Shown in pieces: positions 1 through 7,017 of a stretch of 11,963 bases of DNA. Under the pieces are notes generated by a model. The model saw nothing but the letters and a program-made list of their open reading frames with translations. It ran no database searches and was not told the DNA's origin. This stretch comes from CAZXMB01 sp964641715 (GTDB lineage Bacteria > Desulfobacterota > BSN033 > UBA1163). The DNA lies in the NCBI GenBank assembly GCA_964641715.1, contig CAZXMB010000096.1, positions 1 through 11,963 of the forward strand, written 5' to 3'. Positions within the stretch are counted from its first letter, which is position 1. Each line of letters begins with the position of its first letter. The translations under genes were made by a program, and so were the position numbers.

Positions 1-53
1 GTCGGCTTTCATCCCCGCCTACAAGGCGGGGCATTCAGCCGACTTTCCCGTAA
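1..53 (+). repeat. 53-bp palindromic repeat, copy 1 (inverted relative to copy 2)
   Basis: This stretch is the exact reverse complement of 2225-2277 over all 53 bases; the match stops at base 54. Inside it an 8-bp GC-rich stem (CCCCGCCT/AGGCGGGG) with a 3-base loop ACA sits within an outer stem GTCGGCT/AGCCGAC, with an internal loop between the two. Such hairpins are typical of REP elements and of the subterminal hairpins of IS200/IS605-type (TnpB-carrying) elements. That assignment is inference, because no transposase gene is present. The window begins on its first base, so its left neighbour cannot be seen. Confidence 0.9.
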
Positions 54-54
54 A

Positions 55-924
55 ATGATAAAAACCACCTCCTTAATATTGGGTTTAATTATTTTTTTAT
101 CGATTCCAATCGCAGCAGAAGCAAAGGACTTTAAGTTTCCTGAGATCGCTGGGTGGAAGCAAACCGGAGAGGTTGAAACTTTTATTCCAAAAAGTCTTTA
201 CGAATATATCAATGGAGCGGCGGACCTCTATTTGATGTACGATTTTGAGGAATTGAAGGTTGCGGAATACCAAAATGACAAGAAGGCTTCCGTCACAATT
301 GATGTGTATCGTCATAAAACCCCAATCCATGCCTTTGGGATTTACAGTCAGGAACGTCTTCCTAATGCAAACTATATTGATATTGGTGCTCAGGGGTATG
401 TTGAAAGTAATGTCCTTAACTTTTTGGCTGGTCCATATTATGTGAAGATAGGCAGTTATAATACCGGAGCTGAAGACCAGGAGGTTCTACTCACCTTTGC
501 TAAAAAAGTCATGGATCATTTAGGAGAAAAGGGAACACTTCCTCCCCTATTGGGTGCTTTCCCCGCAGAGGGGAAAGTCAAGAATTCAGAAAAATTTATT
601 GCCAAGAACTTCCTGGGATACTCTTTCCTGCATTCCAGCTTTACGGCTGATTACGAGATCGCCGGGAAGAAATTTAAACTCTTCATCATTGAGGACAGAG
701 ATCCAAATGAGTGCCGAAATACGATCCAGAAGTATCTTGAACAGACAGGAAAAACCGAGAAAAATATTTTAGAGGGACGTCACCTCATTCCGGATCCTCA
801 TCATGGCGAAGTTGAACTTTACTGGCAAGGGGAATATATATGGGGTATATTAAATATTAATGATCCTGATCTTCGATCGAAATATCTGAAGCTCTTTGAA
901 GAAGGATTACAGAAGAGAAAGTGA
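55..924 (+). CDS. Secreted DUF6599-family protein of unknown function
   Basis: This 289-residue protein has a Sec signal peptide: Lys near the N-terminus, a hydrophobic core at about residues 6-20, and a likely AEA cleavage site at 21-23. The mature part begins with FKFPEIAGWK, then EVETF and YEYINGAADLYLMYDFEEL, which resemble the conserved N-terminal core of DUF6599 proteins. That recognition is from memory of the family. No catalytic residues can be assigned, the mature protein lacks paired cysteines, and the product is predicted to be periplasmic. ATG 55 is chosen because the signal peptide begins there. It has no Shine-Dalgarno sequence, since the 53-bp repeat ends only one base upstream, and the frame is open back to base 1. 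The gene looks AT-richer than the genes after it. It is followed, with a 77-bp gap, by an exported aldo/keto reductase, so a role in the same envelope process is inferred. Confidence 0.75.
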   Translation: MIKTTSLILGLIIFLSIPIAAEAKDFKFPEIAGWKQTGEVETFIPKSLYEYINGAADLYLMYDFEELKVAEYQNDKKASVTIDVYRHKTPIHAFGIYSQERLPNANYIDIGAQGYVESNVLNFLAGPYYVKIGSYNTGAEDQEVLLTFAKKVMDHLGEKGTLPPLLGAFPAEGKVKNSEKFIAKNFLGYSFLHSSFTADYEIAGKKFKLFIIEDRDPNECRNTIQKYLEQTGKTEKNILEGRHLIPDPHHGEVELYWQGEYIWGILNINDPDLRSKYLKLFEEGLQKRK

Positions 925-1001
925 CAATTGACTGCAGTGAGATCAAGTTTTAAATACTCTATACATGGTGCTCTTTGAGCCTTGCTTCGGGAGAAGGGAT
1001 T

Positions 1002-2204
1002 ATGAAGAAGTTGATTGATAGAAGAGATTTTGTGAAAAAGACGCTTGCCGGGTTAGGTGGATTATATTTTCTTCCGGCGGTTGATGGGAAGCAAGGAGTT
1101 AAATTTGTTGAGGCCAAGGGAAAAGAGAGAAAGTTTATTTATCGCACTCTCGGGAAAACGGGGTTAAGACTCCCGGTGATCAATATGGGGGTCATGCTGA
1201 CAGATAATCCCAATCTCATCCGGACTGCCCTGGATTCGGGTATTTTACTTTTGGACACAGCCCATGGTTACATGCAGGGCCGGAATGAACAGACCATCGG
1301 AGAAGTCATTAGGGGACGGCCAAGAGATTCCTATTACATTGCCACCAAAGTGAATCTCCCACAGGATCGAATAAAAGGCTTATACACGGAAGGGGCAACG
1401 ACTGAGGAGTTTCTCAAGAGGCTGGATATCAGTTTGAAACGCCTGGGGCTCGATTACGTTGATATCCTTCATCTACACGGGGTGTCCAGGAAGGAATCGG
1501 TTTTGTTTGAACCAGCACTGAAGGCATTCGATAAGGCGAAGAAAGATGGAAAAATTCGATTCGCTGGGATCTCCACTCATGGGAACGAACCGGAGGTCAT
1601 TCATGCCGCCACCGATTCAAAAGCCTACGATGTCATTTTGACATCCTATAACTTCAAACAGAAACATTATGCGAAAGTGAGAAATGCGATTGCGAAAGCC
1701 TCTCAGGCGGGTATCGGAATTATCGCGATGAAGGCGGTCCGGGGTGGCTATCAGCAACCGCCGACCATAAAAGGGATCACTGCATCCTTCAAGTGGATTC
1801 TGCAAGATCCGAACGTCCATACGGTTATTACCGGGTTCACCACCTTCGAACATATAGAGATTGACCTTTCGGTGATGGAAGACCTTACCCTCACCGAGCC
1901 TGAAAAAATAGAGTTGCAGAAAGAAGCCTCTCTCCCCGGGTCGTACTGTCAGGGCTGCAGGCAATGTTTGGGACAATGTGTGGAAAAACTTCCGATCCCT
2001 GATTTGATGCGGGCGTATATGTATACTTATGATTATCGGAATCTTGCTCTCGCCAAGGATCTGATCGTATCTCTGGATTTGCCAGTGAGTGTTTGCAAGG
2101 ATTGTGGCCAATGTCCGGTGAGATGTTCGATAGGATTCAATGTCTCGGCGAAGATCAGGGATATCGTTCGCCTGAGGGATGTTCCGGCGAAGTTTGTTGT
2201 ATAA
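1002..2204 (+). CDS. Tat-exported aldo/keto reductase with C-terminal Fe-S cysteine motifs
   Basis: This 400-residue aldo/keto reductase has the family tetrad in place: D85 and Y90 (in LLDTAHGY), K116 (IATKV) and H159 (DILHLH). The N-terminus MKKLIDRRDFVKKTLAGLGG is a twin-arginine signal, with R7-R8 followed by a hydrophobic stretch, so export across the inner membrane is predicted. The C-terminus carries two CxxCxxCxxxC motifs (C316, C319, C322, C326 and C365, C368, C371, C375), enough for two [4Fe-4S] clusters. ATG 1002 is preferred over an in-frame TTG at 975 because GGAGAAGGG lies just before it and the Tat signal then has a normal length. Classical members use NADPH, which is absent from the periplasm, so electrons may instead come through the clusters. 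The gene lies between two inverted 53-bp repeats. Substrate unknown. Confidence 0.88.
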   Translation: MKKLIDRRDFVKKTLAGLGGLYFLPAVDGKQGVKFVEAKGKERKFIYRTLGKTGLRLPVINMGVMLTDNPNLIRTALDSGILLLDTAHGYMQGRNEQTIGEVIRGRPRDSYYIATKVNLPQDRIKGLYTEGATTEEFLKRLDISLKRLGLDYVDILHLHGVSRKESVLFEPALKAFDKAKKDGKIRFAGISTHGNEPEVIHAATDSKAYDVILTSYNFKQKHYAKVRNAIAKASQAGIGIIAMKAVRGGYQQPPTIKGITASFKWILQDPNVHTVITGFTTFEHIEIDLSVMEDLTLTEPEKIELQKEASLPGSYCQGCRQCLGQCVEKLPIPDLMRAYMYTYDYRNLALAKDLIVSLDLPVSVCKDCGQCPVRCSIGFNVSAKIRDIVRLRDVPAKFVV

Positions 2205-2224
2205 TAATCCCTCCTGGCCTCCCC

Positions 2225-2277
2225 TTACGGGAAAGTCGGCTGAATGCCCCGCCTTGTAGGCGGGGATGAAAGCCGAC
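2225..2277 (-). repeat. 53-bp palindromic repeat, copy 2
   Basis: This is a perfect inverted copy of bases 1-53, starting 20 bases after the aldo/keto reductase stop codon. It could fold on either strand as a GC-rich hairpin. It is followed by AATATTAATG rather than a T-run, so it is not a canonical intrinsic terminator, though it could still slow polymerase or protect the 3' end of the mRNA. Together with copy 1 it brackets the DUF6599 and aldo/keto reductase genes. Confidence 0.92.
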
Positions 2278-2303
2278 AATATTAATGAAACTACCTTAAC
2301 CCG

Positions 2304-2332
2304 AAAGCCCCGCCCTGTGGGCGGGGAGCTTT
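2304..2332. repeat. GC-rich palindrome related to the 53-bp repeats
   Basis: CCCCGCCC, loop TGT, GGGCGGGG forms a perfect 8-bp stem. Flanking AAAG and CTTT extend it with a 2-base AG bulge. The core matches the 53-bp repeat core in the same orientation as copy 2, apart from one base pair of the stem, but the flanks differ. It lies 26 bases after copy 2, in the spacer before the DUF362 gene. The layout (GCCCCGCC hairpin then GGGGAGCTTTAC) is reminiscent of right-end hairpins of TnpB-associated IS200/IS605 elements; this is inference from memory. Confidence 0.75.
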
Positions 2333-2376
2333 ACTAATGGGAAGGGAAATTACATCTCCTTTTTAAAGGGGGGATT

Positions 2377-2406
2377 ATGAGGTTTTGGAAAAGAGGCGAT
2401 TTGTGA
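2377..2406 (+). promoter_or_regulatory. Possible 9-codon leader ORF coupled to the DUF362 gene
   Basis: AAAGGGGGG, an unusually strong ribosome-binding site, precedes ATG 2377. That ATG is out of frame with the DUF362 gene. It opens a 9-codon frame (MRFWKRGDL) whose TGA stop at 2404-2406 overlaps the GTG start at 2403 as GTGA. This is the geometry of translational coupling by stop-start reinitiation. Whether the peptide is made cannot be decided from sequence; the arrangement could be chance. Confidence 0.35.
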
Positions 2407-3329
2407 ATAAAAACAACCGGGGAATAACGAGGCGTAAATTTTTGAAAATGGCAGCCGCGGGTACGGCATTGAGTATCTCCGGAAGGCCATCTTTCTCAGT
2501 TGGAAAAGAGGAGTATGATCTGGCCGTCGTCTCTGGGGAACCTGTTGCCGCCACGAAGAAAGCCCTCGAAGCTTTGGGCGGGATCTCCCGCTTTGTTAAA
2601 AAGGGGCAGCGTGTCATCCTCAAACCCAATATGTCCTTTGCGAGGACTCCTGACTTCGGGGCCACCACTCATCCGCTTGTTGTTGCAACGGTGGCTCAGG
2701 CCTGTATCGAAGCAGGGGCCCAGCAAGTTCTGGTTTTGGATCACACCCTCCAGAGGGCGGAGCTTTGTCTTGAAAGGGCAGGGATTCGTGAAACCTGCAA
2801 GAATCTCTCCGGTGTCCATGTCTTAACGCTTCAGGAAAGAAAGTTCTATCGGGAAATCAAAATTCCCCGGGGAAAAGTGCTGGAGAGTGTGGAGGTCATC
2901 AAAGAGGTTTTGGACAATTCCATATTGATCAATATCCCTGTTGCGAAATCCCACTCGGCAACGGGTGTCAGTCTGGGCATCAAGGGCCTGATGGGGCTGA
3001 TCTGGGACCGTGAAAGCTTCCATTCCCGGTATAATATCAACCAGGCCCTTTCGGACCTGGCGACCATTATCAAACCCGAGCTTACCATTCTCGATGCCTC
3101 AAGGGCCTTGACCTCCGGAGGACCGGGTGGACCGGGAGAGGTGAAGAAACCCAATCTGATCATTGCCGGTGTTGATCCAGTGGCTGTGGACTCCTACGGG
3201 GTGAGTGTGGTTCCATGGTATGGTCAGAACTTTAAGGGCCGTCAAGTCGAGCATCTCCTGGTTGCTCATCAGAGAGGTCTCGGAAAGATTGACATCGAAC
3301 AGCTCAAGATCTTTAAGGAGAAGGCATGA
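2403..3329 (+). CDS. Tat-exported DUF362-domain protein
   Basis: This 308-residue protein starts with a textbook twin-arginine signal, ITRRKFLKMAAAGTALS, so it is predicted to be folded in the cytoplasm and exported, perhaps carrying a cofactor. The rest is a DUF362 domain, recognised from the motifs ILKPNMSF, THPLVVATVAQACIEAGA, NIPVAKSHSATG, GIKGLMGLIWDR, LTSGGPGGPGEV and GVDPVAVDSYG. The family is common near Fe-S proteins in anaerobes and has no settled activity. This copy has no ferredoxin-type cysteine motif of its own. GTG 2403 is chosen because AAGAGG lies six bases upstream and the Tat n-region is then short; TTG 2385 is the alternative. Its stop overlaps the start of the membrane polyferredoxin gene by ATGA, so the two are translationally coupled and their products probably work together. 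Confidence 0.85.
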   Translation: MNKNNRGITRRKFLKMAAAGTALSISGRPSFSVGKEEYDLAVVSGEPVAATKKALEALGGISRFVKKGQRVILKPNMSFARTPDFGATTHPLVVATVAQACIEAGAQQVLVLDHTLQRAELCLERAGIRETCKNLSGVHVLTLQERKFYREIKIPRGKVLESVEVIKEVLDNSILINIPVAKSHSATGVSLGIKGLMGLIWDRESFHSRYNINQALSDLATIIKPELTILDASRALTSGGPGGPGEVKKPNLIIAGVDPVAVDSYGVSVVPWYGQNFKGRQVEHLLVAHQRGLGKIDIEQLKIFKEKA

Positions 3330-4963
3330 GGACGTGGATCCAGGCTCTCTCCCTTCTCCTTTTCTCCGCCCTCTTCGTCTCTGCCACTTATAAACTTCCT
3401 GACTGGCTTCTTGCGGATATCTATCTCCGTCTCGATCCCCTCCTCGGGCTGAATGCCATCTTTGCGGCAAAGGAGATCATCGGACGGGCTCTCTGGTCTC
3501 TCGTCACTTTGGGAGCCACGCTCTTGATCGGTCGGTTCTTCTGTGCCTATGGTTGCCCGATGGGTGCCTCCATTGACTTTTTAGACTCCCTTTTCTTCTG
3601 GAGGAAAAAACGGCCGGGATTGAAGTCAGAGGCCCGTTTCAGAAGGGTGAAATATCTTCTTCTCATCATTTTCATCAGCGCTGCCATTGCATCCCTCTCC
3701 CTGGCCTTTTTGATGGATCCCATGGCCCTCCTCACCCGATTTTACACTTTCTTCATCTATCCCATTACCATTACCCTCCTCAATCTCATTTTGGACCTGC
3801 TCCGTCCTTTGTCCAAAACCCTTGGATGGATCGGCCTCTCCCATCTCCACTACCCTCAACCCGTTTACTATATGTCTCTGATCACCCTTCTCATCTTCGG
3901 CGGAATCATCGCCCTCAACTATTTTTCCCCGCGTTTCTGGTGCAGATATCTGTGCCCTCTCGGAGCAATGCTCAGCCTGATCTCTCCTCTGGGCCTTTTT
4001 AAGCGGAGGGTTAACGAGGATTGCAACGAATGTCTGAAGTGCCAGAAGAACTGTCCCATGGGAGCGATCCCGGAGGATCCGAGAAAGACCTCATTTCCTG
4101 AATGTATTCAGTGCAGGACATGCGCTCAGGTTTGCCCGCAGAATGCCATTACATTTCCGGCCTCCCTTTCTCTGGGGGGAGAGTATACGGCCCTGAATTA
4201 TTCGAGAAGGGGATTTCTCTATTCCCTGACCGGAGGGCTGGCCGTTGGTTTTCTGGCCACCCAGACCCCCTTTACCCTCAGGCAGAGCAAACTGCAACTG
4301 ATTCGTCCGCCGGGGGCGATTCCTGAGGATGAGTTTTTAAGAACCTGTATCCGCTGTGGGGAATGTATGAAGTCCTGTCTCACCAATACGCTTCAGCCCT
4401 CCCTCTGGGAATCCGGTCTCTCCGGCCTCTGGACACCGGAGCTGGCCTTGCGCCTCGCTCCCTGCGATCAGAACTGTAATGTGTGCGGCAAAGTATGCCC
4501 GACGCAGGCCATCCGTTCCCTATCGCTTGAAGAAAAGACACATGCCAAAGTAGGGACGGCGATCCTGCGAAAAGAGATGTGCCTGGTCTGGGCTCAGAAT
4601 AAGATCTGCCTGATCTGTGATGAGATCTGCCCCTATAATGCCATCGTTTTCCGACCTGTCGAGGGATATCGAAGACCTGTGGTGATTGCCTCCAAGTGTA
4701 ATGGCTGTGGTTTCTGCGAACACCGGTGTCCTGTCAGGGGCGAGTCGGCCATTGTGGTTGTACCGGATGGCGAGATTCGTCTCAAGGGAGGATCTTTCGT
4801 GAAGGAGGCAAAGAAGCTTCAACTGGAGTTTAAACCCGATCCGGGAGATGATAAATTTATCCTGGAAGAGTCCGGGTTTAAGATCGAAGGAAAGAAAGAA
4901 GAAGAGAAAAACGTCCGCCCCGAGGAAAAACCCCAGCCTAGGAAACCCAAAGGATTTCTGTAA
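3326..4963 (+). CDS. Membrane polyferredoxin, NapH-like domain fused to NapG-like domain
   Basis: This 545-residue protein has two halves. Residues 1-275 are NapH-like: hydrophobic segments at about 5-22, 53-72, 108-130, 137-158 and 180-199, the paired motifs CAYGCP (73/77) and CRYLCP (206/210), then two 4Fe-4S motifs at C233-C243 and C260-C270. Residues 290-480 are NapG-like: SRRGFLYSLTGG, a hydrophobic stretch at 297-312, then cysteine groups at 341-351, 380-391, 419-435 and 458-468. In nitrate-reductase systems NapG and NapH are separate proteins that pass quinol electrons to the periplasm. That role is inferred here with a different acceptor, probably the exported aldo/keto reductase or DUF362 protein. 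The tail (about 500-545) is charged and low complexity. The start overlaps the DUF362 stop. No nitrate reductase gene is nearby. Confidence 0.87.
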   Translation: MRTWIQALSLLLFSALFVSATYKLPDWLLADIYLRLDPLLGLNAIFAAKEIIGRALWSLVTLGATLLIGRFFCAYGCPMGASIDFLDSLFFWRKKRPGLKSEARFRRVKYLLLIIFISAAIASLSLAFLMDPMALLTRFYTFFIYPITITLLNLILDLLRPLSKTLGWIGLSHLHYPQPVYYMSLITLLIFGGIIALNYFSPRFWCRYLCPLGAMLSLISPLGLFKRRVNEDCNECLKCQKNCPMGAIPEDPRKTSFPECIQCRTCAQVCPQNAITFPASLSLGGEYTALNYSRRGFLYSLTGGLAVGFLATQTPFTLRQSKLQLIRPPGAIPEDEFLRTCIRCGECMKSCLTNTLQPSLWESGLSGLWTPELALRLAPCDQNCNVCGKVCPTQAIRSLSLEEKTHAKVGTAILRKEMCLVWAQNKICLICDEICPYNAIVFRPVEGYRRPVVIASKCNGCGFCEHRCPVRGESAIVVVPDGEIRLKGGSFVKEAKKLQLEFKPDPGDDKFILEESGFKIEGKKEEEKNVRPEEKPQPRKPKGFL

Positions 4964-5015
4964 TCACCCCATTTCACCCCTTAGAACCTTTTGCTTTTGG
5001 TGGAAAGAGGAGCAA

Positions 5016-6752
5016 TTAAAAGTTTCGGTACTTGTTGGTGACCGGAAGCCTTCGGTCTTTACCCAGGGCGCGGTGGGTGATCTTGATCCCCGGGGGACTC
5101 TGTCTTCGTTTATACTCGTTTCGGTCAACCATGTTGATCACCTCTTTGACCATGACCTCCCTGAACCCCATCTTGGCGATCTCTTTAAGGCCCTTATCTT
5201 CTTCGACATAGGCCTGAAGAATGGGATCAAGGGTAGGGTAGGGCGGAAGAGAATCCTCATCCTTCTGGTTTGGCCTCAATTCTGCAGAGGGGGCTTTGGA
5301 AAGGACATTTTTAGGGATGATCTCCTTTCCTTCTTTTCTGTTCCTGTATTGAGCCAATTCGTAAACCAGGGTTTTAGGGACATCCTTCAGCACAGCATAT
5401 CCTCCTGCCATATCTCCGTAAAGGGTGCAGTAACCCACGCTCATTTCACTCTTGTTCCCTGTGGTCAGAACGAGCCAGCCGAATTTATTGGAGAGGGCCA
5501 TCAGGATATTTCCCCGGATCCGGGCCTGGATGTTCTCTTCGGTCACATCGGGTTTTAATCTCTTGAAGGCAGGGGAGAGAGTTTTAAGATAGGCCTCGAA
5601 GACCTCTGTGATGGGGACGGTTAGGAATTGAATGCCAAGGTTTTTTGCCAGAAGTCTTGCATCTTCAAACGAAGCTTTTGAGGAATACTGGGATGGCATC
5701 GCAACTCCCACCACCGATTTCTTTCCTAAGGCATCCACCGCAATGGTGGCGGTTAAGGCAGAGTCAATACCGCCGCTGAGGCCGATTAAGACCTTTTGAA
5801 ACCCATTTTTTCGTATGTAGTCCCCTGTCCCGAGAATCAGGGCGGAATAAATTTCAGCGAGGTGATCCAGTGACCCGGAATCCTTTTTGGAAAGGGGTGG
5901 CTTTTTTCCTGCTGAACGGGGCCGATCGAAAAGTTCAATCTTTCTTATCCCTTTCTCCTCTTCCGTCATTTTCTCTCTTCTGATCCTGGGGTCATGGAGC
6001 CGCATTCGAAAGACGGCCTCCAGATCGAGATCCGCAAGGACCAAATCCTCTTCAAACTGTTTCCCCCGGACGATCAACTCACCTCTTTGATCAAAGATCA
6101 TGCTTCCTCCGTCAAAGACCAGCTCATCCTGGCCTCCCACCAGATTGCAGTAGGCGACGATGGCCACATTGTCCGAGGCCCGGGTGGAGATCAGCTTTTC
6201 ACGGGAAGCGGTCTTTCCGGCATGGTAAGGGGAGGAGGAGATATTGATGATCAGCTCTGCTCCTCCGTAGAGGGTCTGGGTGCGGATGGGATCTCCGGGA
6301 TACCAGAGGTCTTCACAGATGCTGATGCCGATCGGGATGGATTGAAGGTTGAAGATGAAGTTTTCCTTTCCGGGGTGGAAATATCGGAACTCATCAAAAA
6401 CCCCATAGTTGGGGAGATACATCTTGGAATAGACATTGATCAACCTCCCATGGTGGAGAAGGGCGGCGGAGTTGAAGATATCCCCTTCTTTATGGACAAA
6501 TCCGACAATGGCCGTGATGGAGGTAGTGGCCTTGGTAATCTCTCTGATCGCTTTCAGGTTGGCGTCGATAAACTTTGGCATGAGCAGGAGGTCTTCCGGA
6601 GGGTAACCCGTTACCGCCATTTCAGGGAAGGCAAGAAGATCTGCTCCCCTCTTTTTGCCTCTGGCAATATAGTCGACGATCTTTCTTCGATTGCCTTCGA
6701 TATCCCCTACCGTGGTATTGATCTGACAGAGCCCGATTCTGAGTGTCCGCAT
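5016..6752 (-). CDS. nadE: Glutamine-dependent NAD+ synthetase
   Basis: This cytoplasmic enzyme makes NAD+ from deamido-NAD+, ATP and glutamine, the last step of NAD biosynthesis. At 578 residues it is the two-domain form. The N-terminal nitrilase-type glutaminase domain shows the triad E44 (FPEMAVTGYPPEDLL), K110 (YSKMYLPNYGVFDE) and C146 (ISICEDLWYPG). The C-terminal synthetase domain shows the ATP-pyrophosphatase loop SGGIDS (326-331), followed by SQYSS, TTGNKSE and LYGDMAGGYAVLKDVPKT. The ATG at 6752 is preceded by GGGGGG at five bases. The gene is convergent with the redox cluster, 52 bases away; no clear terminator is visible in that gap. It appears to be transcribed alone, from a promoter just upstream. 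Confidence 0.96.
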   Translation of the reverse strand: MRTLRIGLCQINTTVGDIEGNRRKIVDYIARGKKRGADLLAFPEMAVTGYPPEDLLLMPKFIDANLKAIREITKATTSITAIVGFVHKEGDIFNSAALLHHGRLINVYSKMYLPNYGVFDEFRYFHPGKENFIFNLQSIPIGISICEDLWYPGDPIRTQTLYGGAELIINISSSPYHAGKTASREKLISTRASDNVAIVAYCNLVGGQDELVFDGGSMIFDQRGELIVRGKQFEEDLVLADLDLEAVFRMRLHDPRIRREKMTEEEKGIRKIELFDRPRSAGKKPPLSKKDSGSLDHLAEIYSALILGTGDYIRKNGFQKVLIGLSGGIDSALTATIAVDALGKKSVVGVAMPSQYSSKASFEDARLLAKNLGIQFLTVPITEVFEAYLKTLSPAFKRLKPDVTEENIQARIRGNILMALSNKFGWLVLTTGNKSEMSVGYCTLYGDMAGGYAVLKDVPKTLVYELAQYRNRKEGKEIIPKNVLSKAPSAELRPNQKDEDSLPPYPTLDPILQAYVEEDKGLKEIAKMGFREVMVKEVINMVDRNEYKRRQSPPGIKITHRALGKDRRLPVTNKYRNF

Positions 6753-6795
6753 GTTTTCCCCCCGATTAATATCTCTGAACTCGAATCATAATCCT

Positions 6796-6823
6796 ATCAT
6801 AAACAAAAAAAGCTTTTTTGCAA
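6796..6823 (-). promoter_or_regulatory. Candidate sigma-70 promoter of nadE
   Basis: Reading the - strand, TTGCAA (6823-6818, four of six consensus bases) and TATGAT (6801-6796, five of six) are separated by 16 bases. The predicted start of transcription gives a leader of roughly 35-40 bases before the nadE ATG. It lies immediately downstream of the hairpin at 6828-6863, a sensible position for a new transcription unit. The A/T-rich surroundings make chance matches likely. Confidence 0.45.
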
Positions 6824-6827
6824 AATA

Positions 6828-6863
6828 AAAAAGGGGATAACTTTTATATGTCATCCCCTTTTT
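6828..6863 (-). terminator. Hairpin terminator between the glutamate-synthase-like gene and nadE
   Basis: AAAAAGGGGAT (6828-6838) and ATCCCCTTTTT (6853-6863) form a perfect 11-bp stem around a 14-base loop. A and T runs on both sides make it able to act in either direction. The context calls for termination of the - strand transcript coming from the gene that ends at 7018, about 155 bases upstream. Confidence 0.65.
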
Positions 6864-7017
6864 GATATCATTCGGAATAATGACCAAAAACCAAGCACCA
6901 ATCACCCAATAAATTTCAAAGACCCGATGTCCAAACATTTTAGGAAATTGGTGTTTGATTATTATTTGGATATTTGGATTTGGTTATTGGAATTTTCCCC
7001 ATAGAACCGATTTCTCA
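6864..7017. repeat. AT-rich spacer of CCAA / TTGG word repeats
   Basis: This stretch has no plausible gene. Its left half is rich in CCAA words (ACCAAAAACCAAGCACCAAT) and its right half in the complementary words (ATTATTTGGATATTTGGATT), so the halves form a loose imperfect inverted repeat. It resembles the spacer at 11722-11894 in style. No function is assigned. Confidence 0.45.

Noticed and set aside
975..1001. TTG 975 as the start of the aldo/keto reductase
   Set aside because: It lacks a well-placed Shine-Dalgarno sequence, whereas ATG 1002 has GGAGAAGGG just upstream and yields a standard twin-arginine n-region.
1617..2279. A - strand open frame of 220 codons opposite the aldo/keto reductase
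   Set aside because: It begins inside the 53-bp repeat and lies antisense to a well-conserved reductase; no domain is recognisable.
1..2332. A CRISPR array or tnpB locus suggested by the hairpin repeats
   Set aside because: There are only two exact copies, inverted and about 2.2 kb apart, with genes rather than spacers between them, and no cas, tnpA or tnpB gene is present.
3326..4963. A nitrate reductase (nap) or methylamine (mau) accessory assignment for the polyferredoxin
   Set aside because: The protein resembles NapH plus NapG in layout, but no catalytic subunit of either system is nearby, so a nap or mau gene symbol is not justified.
4848..5558. A + strand open frame of 236 codons across the 5' part of this interval and nadE
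   Set aside because: It overlaps the end of the polyferredoxin gene and runs antisense to the clearly homologous nadE; the translation has no recognisable domain.
5994..6791. A + strand open frame of 265 codons opposite nadE
   Set aside because: It is the antisense shadow of the nitrilase domain of nadE and shows no family features.
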